Both the position numbers and the translations under genes were made by a program. This document shows positions 1 through 7,075 of a DNA stretch of 64,000 bases, piece after piece (the first letter of the stretch is position 1; each line of letters opens with the position of its first letter). The notes beneath the pieces are model-generated. The model did not search any database. It worked only from the letters and a program-made list of their open reading frames with translations, and had not been told where the DNA came from. Source of the DNA: Acidobacteriota bacterium. GTDB lineage: Bacteria > Acidobacteriota > Thermoanaerobaculia > Multivoradales > JAHZIX01. The stretch is taken from assembly GCA_034211275.1 (NCBI GenBank), contig JAXHTF010000013.1:1-64000 (forward strand), read 5' to 3'.

Positions 1-492
1 CGGGTGGTGACCAAGCTAGCGGGCATGGGGCGTCTGGAGCGCTACACTGCCTTCGCCGATTTGGTGGTGGGGGCGGTGCTCAATCCCGGCGGCCGCACCG
101 AGGTGGTGGTCACCGAGGATATGGTGCGCACCATGAAGGCCGGCACGGTGATCGTCGACCTCTCCATCGACCAGGGCGGCTGCGTCGCTACCAGCCGGCC
201 CACCACTCTGGCAGATCCCACTTTCGAGCTCTACGACGTGATCCACTACTGCGTTCCCAACATGACCTCCACCGTCGCCCGCACCGCCTCCCGGGCGTTG
301 GGCAACGCCTGCCTGCCCTACCTGCTGGCTCTGGCCCAAAAGGGGGTTCCCGAGGCTCTGAGCGCTGACTCGGGCTTGGCTCAGGGGGTTTACGTCTACC
401 GCGGGCAGCTGGTGCATCGGCTGGTAGCGGAAATTCAGGGACTGGTGGCGGCGGATCTCGACGCCCTCCTCGCCGCGGAGGCCGCAGGATGA
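1..492 (+). CDS. ald: Alanine dehydrogenase, C-terminal part (cut by window start)
   Basis: The frame is open from base 1, so the N-terminal half lies outside the window. The visible residues carry the end of the NAD-binding and catalytic fold of the alanine dehydrogenase / pyridine nucleotide transhydrogenase-alpha family: a DLVVGAVL strand, the VIVDLSIDQGGC segment and the hallmark HYCVPNMTSTVARTAS stretch. Family members interconvert L-alanine and pyruvate with NAD in the cytoplasm. The stop overlaps the next start by four bases (ATGA), so the two genes are translationally coupled. The family is clear. The substrate is less so, because related dehydrogenases act on other amino acids and the downstream CoA-transferase hints at amino-acid fermentation. 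Confidence 0.8.
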   Translation, partial: RVVTKLAGMGRLERYTAFADLVVGAVLNPGGRTEVVVTEDMVRTMKAGTVIVDLSIDQGGCVATSRPTTLADPTFELYDVIHYCVPNMTSTVARTASRALGNACLPYLLALAQKGVPEALSADSGLAQGVYVYRGQLVHRLVAEIQGLVAADLDALLAAEAAG

Positions 493-1787
493 GCTGGCTC
501 GATGATTACCGCGCGCGGTTGGAGACCCCGGAGCAGGCGGTGCACCGCATCAAGAGCGGGGACCGGGTGTATTACGGCGGCAACGCCGCCATTCCCCAGG
601 CGCTGGTGCGCGCCCTCGCCGGCCGCCGGGAGGAGCTCGAGGACGTGCAGCTCAACCACGTCCTGCTGCTCGGCGACGACCCCCTCTCGGTGCCCGGTAC
701 CGAAGGGCATTTCCGCCACAATTCCCTCTTCGTCGGCCCTTCGGACCGCAAGGCGGTGAACGAGGGGCGGGCGGATTATGTGCCCATCTTTCTCCATCTC
801 ATTCCCCGGCTCTTTCGTAGCGGCACCGTGCCCCTGGACGTCGCCATGGTGCAGGTTTCGCCGCCGGATCAGCACGGCTTCATGAGTCTCGGAGTGGAGG
901 TGCTGGCTTCGAAGGCCGCGTGCGAGACGGCGCGCACGGTGATCGTGCAGGTGAACGAGAAGATGCCGCGGGTGCTGGGGGATTCCTTCCTCCACGTCAG
1001 CCGCGTCGATTCGGTGGTGGAGGTCACGGAGCCGCTGCCGGAGCTCGTTCCCAAGCCGCCGTCGGAGCTGGAGCGGGCCATCGGTGCCCACGTGGTGGCC
1101 CTCATCGAGCCCGGCTCGACGGTTCAGATGGGCATCGGCGGCATCCCCGACTCGGTCTACGCCACGGTGGAGGGGAACCTGGACCTGGGCATCCACACCG
1201 AGATGCTCTCCGACGGCGCCATGCGCGCCATCGAGCGCGGGGTGGTCACCGGCAATCGCAAGAATCTCCATCCGGGCAAGGCGGTGGTCACCTTCGCCCT
1301 GGGCAGTGCCGAGCTCTACGACTACCTCAACAACAACCCGTTCATCGAAGGCCATCCGGTGGATTACGTCAACGATCCGGTGGTGGCGAGCCAGAACGAG
1401 AAGCTGGTGGCGGTGAATTCGGCGTTGGAGGTGGATCTCACCGGGCAGGTGTGCTCGGACTCCATCGGCTCCTACATCTACTCGGGCTTCGGCGGCCAGG
1501 TGGATTTCATCCGCGCCGCCGCCCGTTCCAAGGGCGGCAAGCCCATCATCGCCCTGCCGTCCACCGCCCGCCGCGGGGAGATGTCGCGCATCGTGCCGAT
1601 GCTCAAGCCGGGAGCGGGAGTGGTCACCAGCCGCGCCGACGTCCACTATGTGGTCACCGAGCACGGGGTGGCCAATCTCTTCGGCCTCAATCTCCGCCAG
1701 CGGGCCGAGGCCCTCATCGCCATCGCCCATCCGGACTTCCGGGACGAGTTGGAGCGCGCCGCCAAAGAGCGCAAGCTTCTTCCCTGA
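489..1787 (+). CDS. Acetyl-CoA hydrolase/transferase family (4-hydroxybutyrate CoA-transferase-like)
   Basis: A 432-residue protein of family I CoA-transferases, the usual length for 4-hydroxybutyrate or acetate CoA-transferases. It shows the MGIGGIP loop near residue 215 and the GIHTEMLSDG motif. The glutamate there falls at residue 238, the position of the acyl-accepting Glu in the characterised clostridial 4-hydroxybutyrate CoA-transferase. Further conserved blocks are NPFIEGHPVDYVNDP and GSYIYSGFGGQVDFIRAA. It moves CoA between acetyl-CoA and a carboxylic acid. It starts inside the stop of the alanine dehydrogenase-like gene, so the pair probably serves one amino-acid or carboxylate catabolic route. 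The acid substrate cannot be read from sequence. Confidence 0.85.
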   Translation: MSWLDDYRARLETPEQAVHRIKSGDRVYYGGNAAIPQALVRALAGRREELEDVQLNHVLLLGDDPLSVPGTEGHFRHNSLFVGPSDRKAVNEGRADYVPIFLHLIPRLFRSGTVPLDVAMVQVSPPDQHGFMSLGVEVLASKAACETARTVIVQVNEKMPRVLGDSFLHVSRVDSVVEVTEPLPELVPKPPSELERAIGAHVVALIEPGSTVQMGIGGIPDSVYATVEGNLDLGIHTEMLSDGAMRAIERGVVTGNRKNLHPGKAVVTFALGSAELYDYLNNNPFIEGHPVDYVNDPVVASQNEKLVAVNSALEVDLTGQVCSDSIGSYIYSGFGGQVDFIRAAARSKGGKPIIALPSTARRGEMSRIVPMLKPGAGVVTSRADVHYVVTEHGVANLFGLNLRQRAEALIAIAHPDFRDELERAAKERKLLP

Positions 1788-1830
1788 ACTCCATCGCGGT
1801 TCTCCACGCCCCCCAACCACCAAGCAAGGC

Positions 1831-2793
1831 ATGAGCCGAGACTCCTCTTCCAGCCTGCGTTCCATTCGCGTCATCCTGGCGGTGGTGTTGGTGCTCAACT
1901 TGGGGGTGGCCCTGGCCAAGCTCGTGGTGGGGGCGCTGATCCAAAGCATCAGCATGGTGGCGGACGGATTCCACTCCCTGACCGACGGTGCGTCCAACGT
2001 GGTCGGGCTCATCGGCATCTCTCTGGCCGCCCGGCCTCCCGACGAGGACCATCCCTACGGTCATTGGAAGTTCGAGACTCTGGCGGCGCTGCTCATCGGC
2101 GGTCTGCTGGCGATGACCGCTTGGGAGGTGTTGCGCAGCTGTTTCGAGCGTCTGCGGGACGACTCCGTGCCGGAGGTGTCGGCATTGGCGTTGGTGGTGA
2201 TGGTGGTGACCATGGTGGTCAACCTCGGCGTCTCCTACTACGAGCGTCGCCGCGGGGAGGAGTTGCGTAGCGATCTGCTCACCGCCGACGCGGCCCACAC
2301 CCGCAGCGATTTCTTCGTCTCCCTGGCGGTGCTGGCGAGCCTGGGGGCGGCCCACTTCGGCTATCCCCAGGTCGACGTGGTGGTCGCCTTGGTGATCACC
2401 GGTGCCATCGCCCACGCAGCCCTGTCCATCGTTCGGCGGAGCGCCGAGCGCCTGACCGACACAGCGGTGCTGCCGCCCCACGAGGTGCGGGAAGTGGCGT
2501 TGCGGGTACCGGGGGTCGAGGGAGTGCACAAGGTGCGCACCCGAACCGGCGCGGGGGGCAACCACGCCGACCTTCACGTCCAGGTGCGGGCCGACCTACG
2601 GCTGGACGAAGCCCACGTCATCGGCCACATGGTGGCGGACAAGCTCAAGGACGAGCTGGACCTCGATGACATCGTGACCCACGTGGAGCCCCCGGTAGGG
2701 CACGAAACGGACTGGCGCCCGTGGCATGAAGAAGATTCGGAGGAGTCTGCCGCCAGCGGCGAAGCCGATCCTCGTTCACCGCAGCGGCCGTAG
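1831..2793 (+). CDS. Cation diffusion facilitator (CDF) metal exporter
   Basis: A 320-residue inner-membrane CDF transporter exporting divalent metal by proton antiport. The two metal-site motifs are present: D45-x2-H48-x3-D52 in the second helix (VADGFHSLTDG) and D153-x2-H156-x3-D160 in the fifth (DAAHTRSDFF). This His/Asp pattern usually goes with zinc or iron. A cytoplasmic ferredoxin-like dimerisation domain follows (HEVREVALRVPGVEGVHKVR). The frame is open further upstream, but ATG 1831 gives a normal family N-terminus and avoids overlap with the CoA-transferase. The 3' end overlaps the convergent P-type ATPase by 18 bases, so two metal exporters sit tail to tail. Confidence 0.85.
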   Translation: MSRDSSSSLRSIRVILAVVLVLNLGVALAKLVVGALIQSISMVADGFHSLTDGASNVVGLIGISLAARPPDEDHPYGHWKFETLAALLIGGLLAMTAWEVLRSCFERLRDDSVPEVSALALVVMVVTMVVNLGVSYYERRRGEELRSDLLTADAAHTRSDFFVSLAVLASLGAAHFGYPQVDVVVALVITGAIAHAALSIVRRSAERLTDTAVLPPHEVREVALRVPGVEGVHKVRTRTGAGGNHADLHVQVRADLRLDEAHVIGHMVADKLKDELDLDDIVTHVEPPVGHETDWRPWHEEDSEESAASGEADPRSPQRP

Positions 2794-4725
2794 CACCCGC
2801 AATCCGTTGAGCACCACCAGCAGGGTGCTGCCTTCGTGCCCCACCACTCCCAGCGGCAGGGGGACGCCATGGACCAGCGTCACCACCACCAGGATGGCGA
2901 TGACGCCGCAGGCGAAGGCCAGATTCTGGCGCACGATGCGCAGCGACCGCCGCGCCAGCCGTGAGGCGTAGGCGAGGAGCTGGAGCTCGTCCCGCACCAA
3001 CACCAGATCGGCAGTTTCGAGGGCGGCGTCGGTGCCGGCGATGCCCATGGCGATGCCGACGGTGGCGGTGGCCAGGGCCGGCGCGTCGTTGACCCCGTCC
3101 CCCACCATGGCCACCCGGGTGCCGGCTTCGGTGAGCTCGCGCAACGCCGCCACCTTGTCTTCCGGCATCAGGCCGGCCCGCCACTCGTCCACCCCCAGCT
3201 CCTTGGCGACCCGCTCGGCCACTTGCTCGTTGTCGCCGGTGAGCAGCAGGGTGCGGCGCACGCCCTGGCGCTTGAGCTCCGCCAGCGCCGCGGCGGCTTC
3301 CGGGCGTACTTGATCCTCGATGGCGATGGCTCCGGCGATGGTGGCGGTGGCGGCGCCGGGATGGGTTGAATCAGTGCCGGCGACGAAGACCACCGTCTTG
3401 CCGCCGGCTTCGAGCTCCTCGATCTTCTGCAGGTCTTCCGCCGAGGGGCGGAATCCGGCGGTGTCGAAGGCGAAGTCCTGGCGGCCCACCGCCACGTGCC
3501 GCCCCTCGACCTCCGCCACCGCTCCCTGGCCGCGGTGGTTGCGCAGGTTGCGGGCCGCCGGGGTGGCGATCTGCCGAGCCGCCGCGTGCTCCACGATGGC
3601 CTGTGCCAGGTGGTGCTCGGAAAGGTGCTCTACCGCCGCCGCCAGGGCCAGCACGCGCTGCTCGTCGCCGCCCGCCAGCGGTACCACCGAGGTCACCGCC
3701 GGCCGGCCGCGGGTGAGGGTGCCGGTCTTGTCGAAGGCCACCACCTCCAGATGGGCGAATTCCTCCATGGGTGCTCCGCCCTTGAAGAGCAGGCCGCGGC
3801 GGGCGGCGTGGGCGAGGGCGGCGAGGATCGTGGCGGGGGTGGAGATCACCACAGCACAGGGAGAGGCCACCACCAGCAGGGTCATGGCGCGATAGAAGGT
3901 GGGCTCGAAGGCCTGACCGAAGGCCAGCGGCGCCAGCACCGCCACCGTCGCGGCGAAGAGCACCGTGGCGGTGTAGCCTTGCTCGAAGCGGTCGATGAAG
4001 CGCTGGGTCGGAGCCTTGGCTTCCCGTGCTTCCTGCACCAAGTGGATCATTCGCGACAGGGCCGACTCCGACTCCAGCTTTTCGACCGTCACAGACACCG
4101 TGCCGCCGACGTTGATGGAGCCGGCGAGGACTGGCTCACCGGCGGACCGGCTCACCGGCATGGACTCGCCGGTCAGAGCGGCCTGGTCGACGGCGGTGTG
4201 GCCGGCCTCGACGCTGCCGTCCACCGGGATCCGTTCGCCGGGGCGCACCCGGACCCTCTCCCCGAGGCTCAGCTCGGCCACCGGGACTCGTTCTTCCTCG
4301 TCGCTCTCGGTGAGCCGAATCGCCTCCTCCGGGCGCAGATCCATCAGCGCCTCGATGGCTCGGGCGGTGCGCTGCAGGGCTCTGGATTCGAGAGCGTTGG
4401 AGAGGGAGAAGAGGAAGAGCAGCATGGCGCCCTCCGCCAGTTCGCCGATGGCGGCGGCGCCCGCTGCTGAAACCAGCATCAGTAGGTCGACGTCGAGCTT
4501 GCGCTGGGCCAGGCTACGCACGGTCCGCACCAGGCTGTAGGCGCCGCCGGCGGCGTAGGAGCCGGCCCAGGCCAGGGCCTGGAGAGGCCAGCCCCAGCCG
4601 GCTTGAGCACCGAACCACGCGGTCAGGCCCAGACCCAGACAGACCACCGGAGTCCAGCGTGGCTCGCGGCCTTCCAGGAGGTCGTGGACCCAGGTGGGGA
4701 GGGAGTTGCGGAACTCTTGGCTCAT
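2776..4725 (-). CDS. Heavy-metal P1B-type ATPase (SPC motif, P1B-4-like)
   Basis: A 649-residue metal-exporting P-type ATPase. The transmembrane metal motif is SPC (VASPCAVVIS, Cys about residue 290), not CPC. The phosphorylation motif DKTGTLT has its Asp at about residue 332. TGES lies in the actuator domain, and the hinge reads MVGDGVNDAPALA. There is no N-terminal CxxC heavy-metal-binding domain. SPC plus a bare N-terminus is typical of the P1B-4 subgroup (cobalt, zinc, iron and related metals). ATG 4725 starts a short cytoplasmic segment before the first helices. It converges with the CDF exporter; shared metal homeostasis is an inference. Confidence 0.88.
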   Translation of the reverse strand: MSQEFRNSLPTWVHDLLEGREPRWTPVVCLGLGLTAWFGAQAGWGWPLQALAWAGSYAAGGAYSLVRTVRSLAQRKLDVDLLMLVSAAGAAAIGELAEGAMLLFLFSLSNALESRALQRTARAIEALMDLRPEEAIRLTESDEEERVPVAELSLGERVRVRPGERIPVDGSVEAGHTAVDQAALTGESMPVSRSAGEPVLAGSINVGGTVSVTVEKLESESALSRMIHLVQEAREAKAPTQRFIDRFEQGYTATVLFAATVAVLAPLAFGQAFEPTFYRAMTLLVVASPCAVVISTPATILAALAHAARRGLLFKGGAPMEEFAHLEVVAFDKTGTLTRGRPAVTSVVPLAGGDEQRVLALAAAVEHLSEHHLAQAIVEHAAARQIATPAARNLRNHRGQGAVAEVEGRHVAVGRQDFAFDTAGFRPSAEDLQKIEELEAGGKTVVFVAGTDSTHPGAATATIAGAIAIEDQVRPEAAAALAELKRQGVRRTLLLTGDNEQVAERVAKELGVDEWRAGLMPEDKVAALRELTEAGTRVAMVGDGVNDAPALATATVGIAMGIAGTDAALETADLVLVRDELQLLAYASRLARRSLRIVRQNLAFACGVIAILVVVTLVHGVPLPLGVVGHEGSTLLVVLNGLRVLRPLR

Positions 4726-4840
4726 CGAGGGATTCTCCCGGAGGCGGTGCGGTTCGACGGTTACCCGCGGAGTCTCTCTGCGCAGCTTATCGAAGATCGA
4801 GAGCGGGATCGGGGACGGGCCGGAAGCTTCGAGGAGTCTC

Positions 4841-4869
4841 TTGACAGCCTTCCGGCGCGATTCGACAAT
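4841..4869 (+). promoter_or_regulatory. Sigma70-type promoter for the 4924 gene
   Basis: TTGACA (4841-4846), a 17-base spacer and GACAAT (4864-4869) point at the gene starting at 4924. An inverted repeat CATTG-N5-CAATG (4892-4906) lies between the predicted start of transcription and the ribosome binding site and could be an operator; that part is speculative. Confidence 0.6.
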
Positions 4870-4923
4870 GTTGAAAAGAAGACCTGAATATCATTGACGT
4901 CCAATGACGAGAAGGAGGTTTCC

Positions 4924-5313
4924 ATGAACCCTCGTGCAACTCTTGGCCTGGTCGCCGGGGCGCTGTCGGTGGTCACCAGTGCTGCCCATGCTTGGGCCGG
5001 CTGGCCCCCCTTCCACCACGCTCTCCACGATAGCGGTGTTGCCGGTGACGTCATCGCCGGCCTGCGGGTCGCCTGGTATCTTGGCTCGGTGGCGATGCTC
5101 ACCTTCGGGATCCTGACCCTGCTGGCGGCGATCCGGGTTCTCCGGGATCAGCCGATCACCTTCGAAGCCGTGCAGGTCGTGGGCGTAGCCTACTTCCTCT
5201 TCGGCATGGTGGCTCTCCTCACCCAAACCCTCAACATCCACTTCCTGCTCTTCATCGTCACCGGTCTGCTGACCGGGGCCTTCGGCTTCTGGCACTTTCT
5301 GCTCGGGCGCTGA
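4924..5313 (+). CDS. Small integral membrane protein, unknown function
   Basis: A 129-residue protein with four likely membrane helices: residues about 5-20, 45-68, 75-98 and 102-125. I do not recognise a family. The start is set by a near-perfect Shine-Dalgarno AAGGAGG (4912-4918) five bases before ATG 4924; an in-frame ATG 30 bases upstream lacks one. It has its own sigma70-like promoter and is divergent from the P1B-type ATPase. This placement would suit a gene of metal or envelope homeostasis, but no residue pattern supports a specific job. Confidence 0.65.
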   Translation: MNPRATLGLVAGALSVVTSAAHAWAGWPPFHHALHDSGVAGDVIAGLRVAWYLGSVAMLTFGILTLLAAIRVLRDQPITFEAVQVVGVAYFLFGMVALLTQTLNIHFLLFIVTGLLTGAFGFWHFLLGR

Positions 5314-5349
5314 GGGAGTCGCGCTGCCTCCAACGGTGTGGGCCACGGA

Positions 5350-5393
5350 TCCCTAAACAAGATGTTGACCAATTTAGGGACTGCCGGTATTAT
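5350..5393 (+). promoter_or_regulatory. Strong promoter with overlapping 8-bp inverted repeat
   Basis: TTGACC (5365-5370), exactly 17 bases, then TATTAT (5388-5393), a close match to sigma70 consensus in an otherwise GC-rich region. TCCCTAAA (5350-5357) and TTTAGGGA (5373-5380) form a perfect 8-bp inverted repeat that brackets the -35 element, the layout of a repressor site. It would drive the secreted protease at 5543 and the gene after it, with a leader of roughly 140 bases. Confidence 0.6.
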
Positions 5394-5542
5394 TCGCGCG
5401 TCTTGCCGATGAATTGTTGATTCCAGGGGTCTTGCCGGCTGCAGCCGGAGCGCTCTGCTTTGGCTCCCGGTACCGTTGGAGGCCGCCGCTCCCTTCCGGA
5501 GCTGGCGACACGTTTCATTCTTTTTGTGAGGAGCCTTCCATT

Positions 5543-6106
5543 ATGCATCGGACCACTCTCGTCACCTCCCGCCGGCTGTTCGCCGTCGCCCTGATCTGCG
5601 CCGTCGGCTTTGCCACCGGTGTGGCCGCCAACTACTTGGGCAGCGGTACGCATCCCTCCAGCACCTTGGGCTGGGCCTACTCCGGCTACACCTCCGGTGG
5701 CGGTGGCAGCTACACCACCCCGGCCGTCAACGCAATGTCCACCTGGTCCAACCAGACCGATCTGTATCTCTACTACACCACCAGCAGCTGGGACGTCGTC
5801 TTCATCACCGACTTCTTCTCCGGTGGCTGGGCCGGCCTGGCGGTTTGCTACAACAACTCCGGTCAGAGCTGGCTGAGCAATCCGGCGGTGTTCAATCAGT
5901 CCCTCGCCTACTGCTACGCCTACAACGACCGCAACGACATGGACGGTGCCAGCCAGAGCCGGCGCCAGAACCTCTTCACGCACGAAGCGGGACATTGCTT
6001 CTCCCTCGCTCACCGGAGCAGCACCTCGAGCATCATGTACCCCTACGTGCAGTCCAAGACCACCCTCGATACGCAGGACCGGAACAACATCAACGCGCGG
6101 TACTGA
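5543..6106 (+). CDS. Secreted zinc metalloprotease, metzincin (matrixin-like)
   Basis: A 187-residue exported peptidase. Residues about 10-30 form a signal sequence (LFAVALICAVGFATGVAA). The zinc site is the extended metzincin motif HEAGHCFSLAH: His147, Glu148, His151 and His157. It is followed by the Met-turn SIMYP (Met about 165). The domain is short and lacks a recognisable propeptide. ATG 5543 is chosen because it begins the signal peptide and has TGAGGAG about ten bases upstream; the longer open frame has no signal. It is probably co-transcribed with the exported protein at 6179, 72 bases downstream, from the promoter at 5365-5393. Confidence 0.8.
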   Translation: MHRTTLVTSRRLFAVALICAVGFATGVAANYLGSGTHPSSTLGWAYSGYTSGGGGSYTTPAVNAMSTWSNQTDLYLYYTTSSWDVVFITDFFSGGWAGLAVCYNNSGQSWLSNPAVFNQSLAYCYAYNDRNDMDGASQSRRQNLFTHEAGHCFSLAHRSSTSSIMYPYVQSKTTLDTQDRNNINARY

Positions 6107-6178
6107 TCCCCGCGTCCTGATGGAAGAACTGTGGTTTAAGACATTCGAATGACTTTTCGAGAAAGAGGTTCATCAACC

Positions 6179-6847
6179 ATGCGTCATGTCAAAGTACTCC
6201 TCGGTATCGCCTTGCTCTTCGCCGCTTCCGCGGCTCTCGGCTACTTCACCCAGCTCGGAACCCCTGATGCGGTCCTTCAGGGGGCCGGCGTGCACTCTCC
6301 GGCCATCTGGAATTCCGACGCCCTGACCCCGGCGGAGCTGGTGGATGAGGCGGACATCGTGGTTCGTGCCCAGGTGCTGGAGCAGACCGACACCTTCCTC
6401 TACACCCCGCAGCCGTACCAGAGTCCGGAAGCCGCCGCCCGCCTGACCTCCCAGGGCTATCAGGTTCCCCAGTTGCCCTTCACCGCGTCCCTGATCGAGG
6501 TTCTGGAGGTCTACTCCGGTGACGTCTCCGTCGGCGACCGCATCAAGGTCGGTCAGACTGCTGGCTTCATCGACGGTCAGAAGGCCGAGCTCCTCGACGA
6601 TCCGCTCTACGAGATCGGCACCGAGCACGTGCTCTTCCTGCGCGACGTCAGCTCTGAGAAGAACAACTCCGGCTTCGCCACCGTCAACCCCGCGGGCCGT
6701 TACCGCGTGCTCGGCGACCAGCTGGAGATCCAGACCTCCTTCTTCGAGGTCGATCCCACCGCCGCTCCTCTCGATCTGCCGAGCCTCGAGGCCGCCATCC
6801 GCGCCGCCGTCGACGCGCCGAGCGGGCCGAGCCTGAGCCGCCACTAA
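6179..6847 (+). CDS. Exported protein of unknown function, partner of the metzincin gene
   Basis: A 222-residue protein with an N-terminal signal or anchor segment (VLLGIALLFAASAALGYF, residues about 5-22) and a soluble remainder. The stretch LTPAELVDEADIVVRAQVLE ... IEVLEVYSGDVSVGDRIKV resembles small beta-rich exported domains in which a reported 'burden' of surface release is described, but I cannot name the family. ATG 6179 is the start that gives the signal segment; GAAAGAGG lies about ten bases upstream. Its position after the secreted protease, ahead of a shared terminator, suggests a substrate, inhibitor or chaperone role. That is inference only. Confidence 0.65.
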   Translation: MRHVKVLLGIALLFAASAALGYFTQLGTPDAVLQGAGVHSPAIWNSDALTPAELVDEADIVVRAQVLEQTDTFLYTPQPYQSPEAAARLTSQGYQVPQLPFTASLIEVLEVYSGDVSVGDRIKVGQTAGFIDGQKAELLDDPLYEIGTEHVLFLRDVSSEKNNSGFATVNPAGRYRVLGDQLEIQTSFFEVDPTAAPLDLPSLEAAIRAAVDAPSGPSLSRH

Positions 6848-6870
6848 GGCCTTCCGAGGCTGTTGGTCAA

Positions 6871-6909
6871 GGGCCGAGAGTCCTCTCCGCGAGGGCTTTC
6901 GGCCCTTTT
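6871..6909 (+). terminator. Rho-independent terminator
   Basis: GGGCCGAGAG (6871-6880) pairs with CTTTCGGCCC (6896-6905) with one G-T wobble. A second inner stem (CCTC/GAGG) tightens the loop, and TTTT (6906-6909) follows. It closes the metzincin operon 24 bases after the stop. Confidence 0.85.
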
Positions 6910-7075
6910 CTCGTTCTGCCCGACTTCTTCCCTGCCAGCTTCTCCCCTGTCTCCTCCTGTGGATCCAGCCAGGCTTTCAACGATGCGATAAACTGGCCGG
7001 TACGACCATTCATGTTGCATCGCCCTGGCGAGCTACACCCCCAGCTGCAAGGGAGCACGAGGAGGCTGTTGGACT

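Noticed and set aside
435-2018. Long minus-strand open frame opposite the CoA-transferase (527 codons)
   Set aside because: Its translation is His/Arg/Gly-rich with no domain, and the opposite strand has a clear family protein. It is typical antisense openness of GC-rich DNA.
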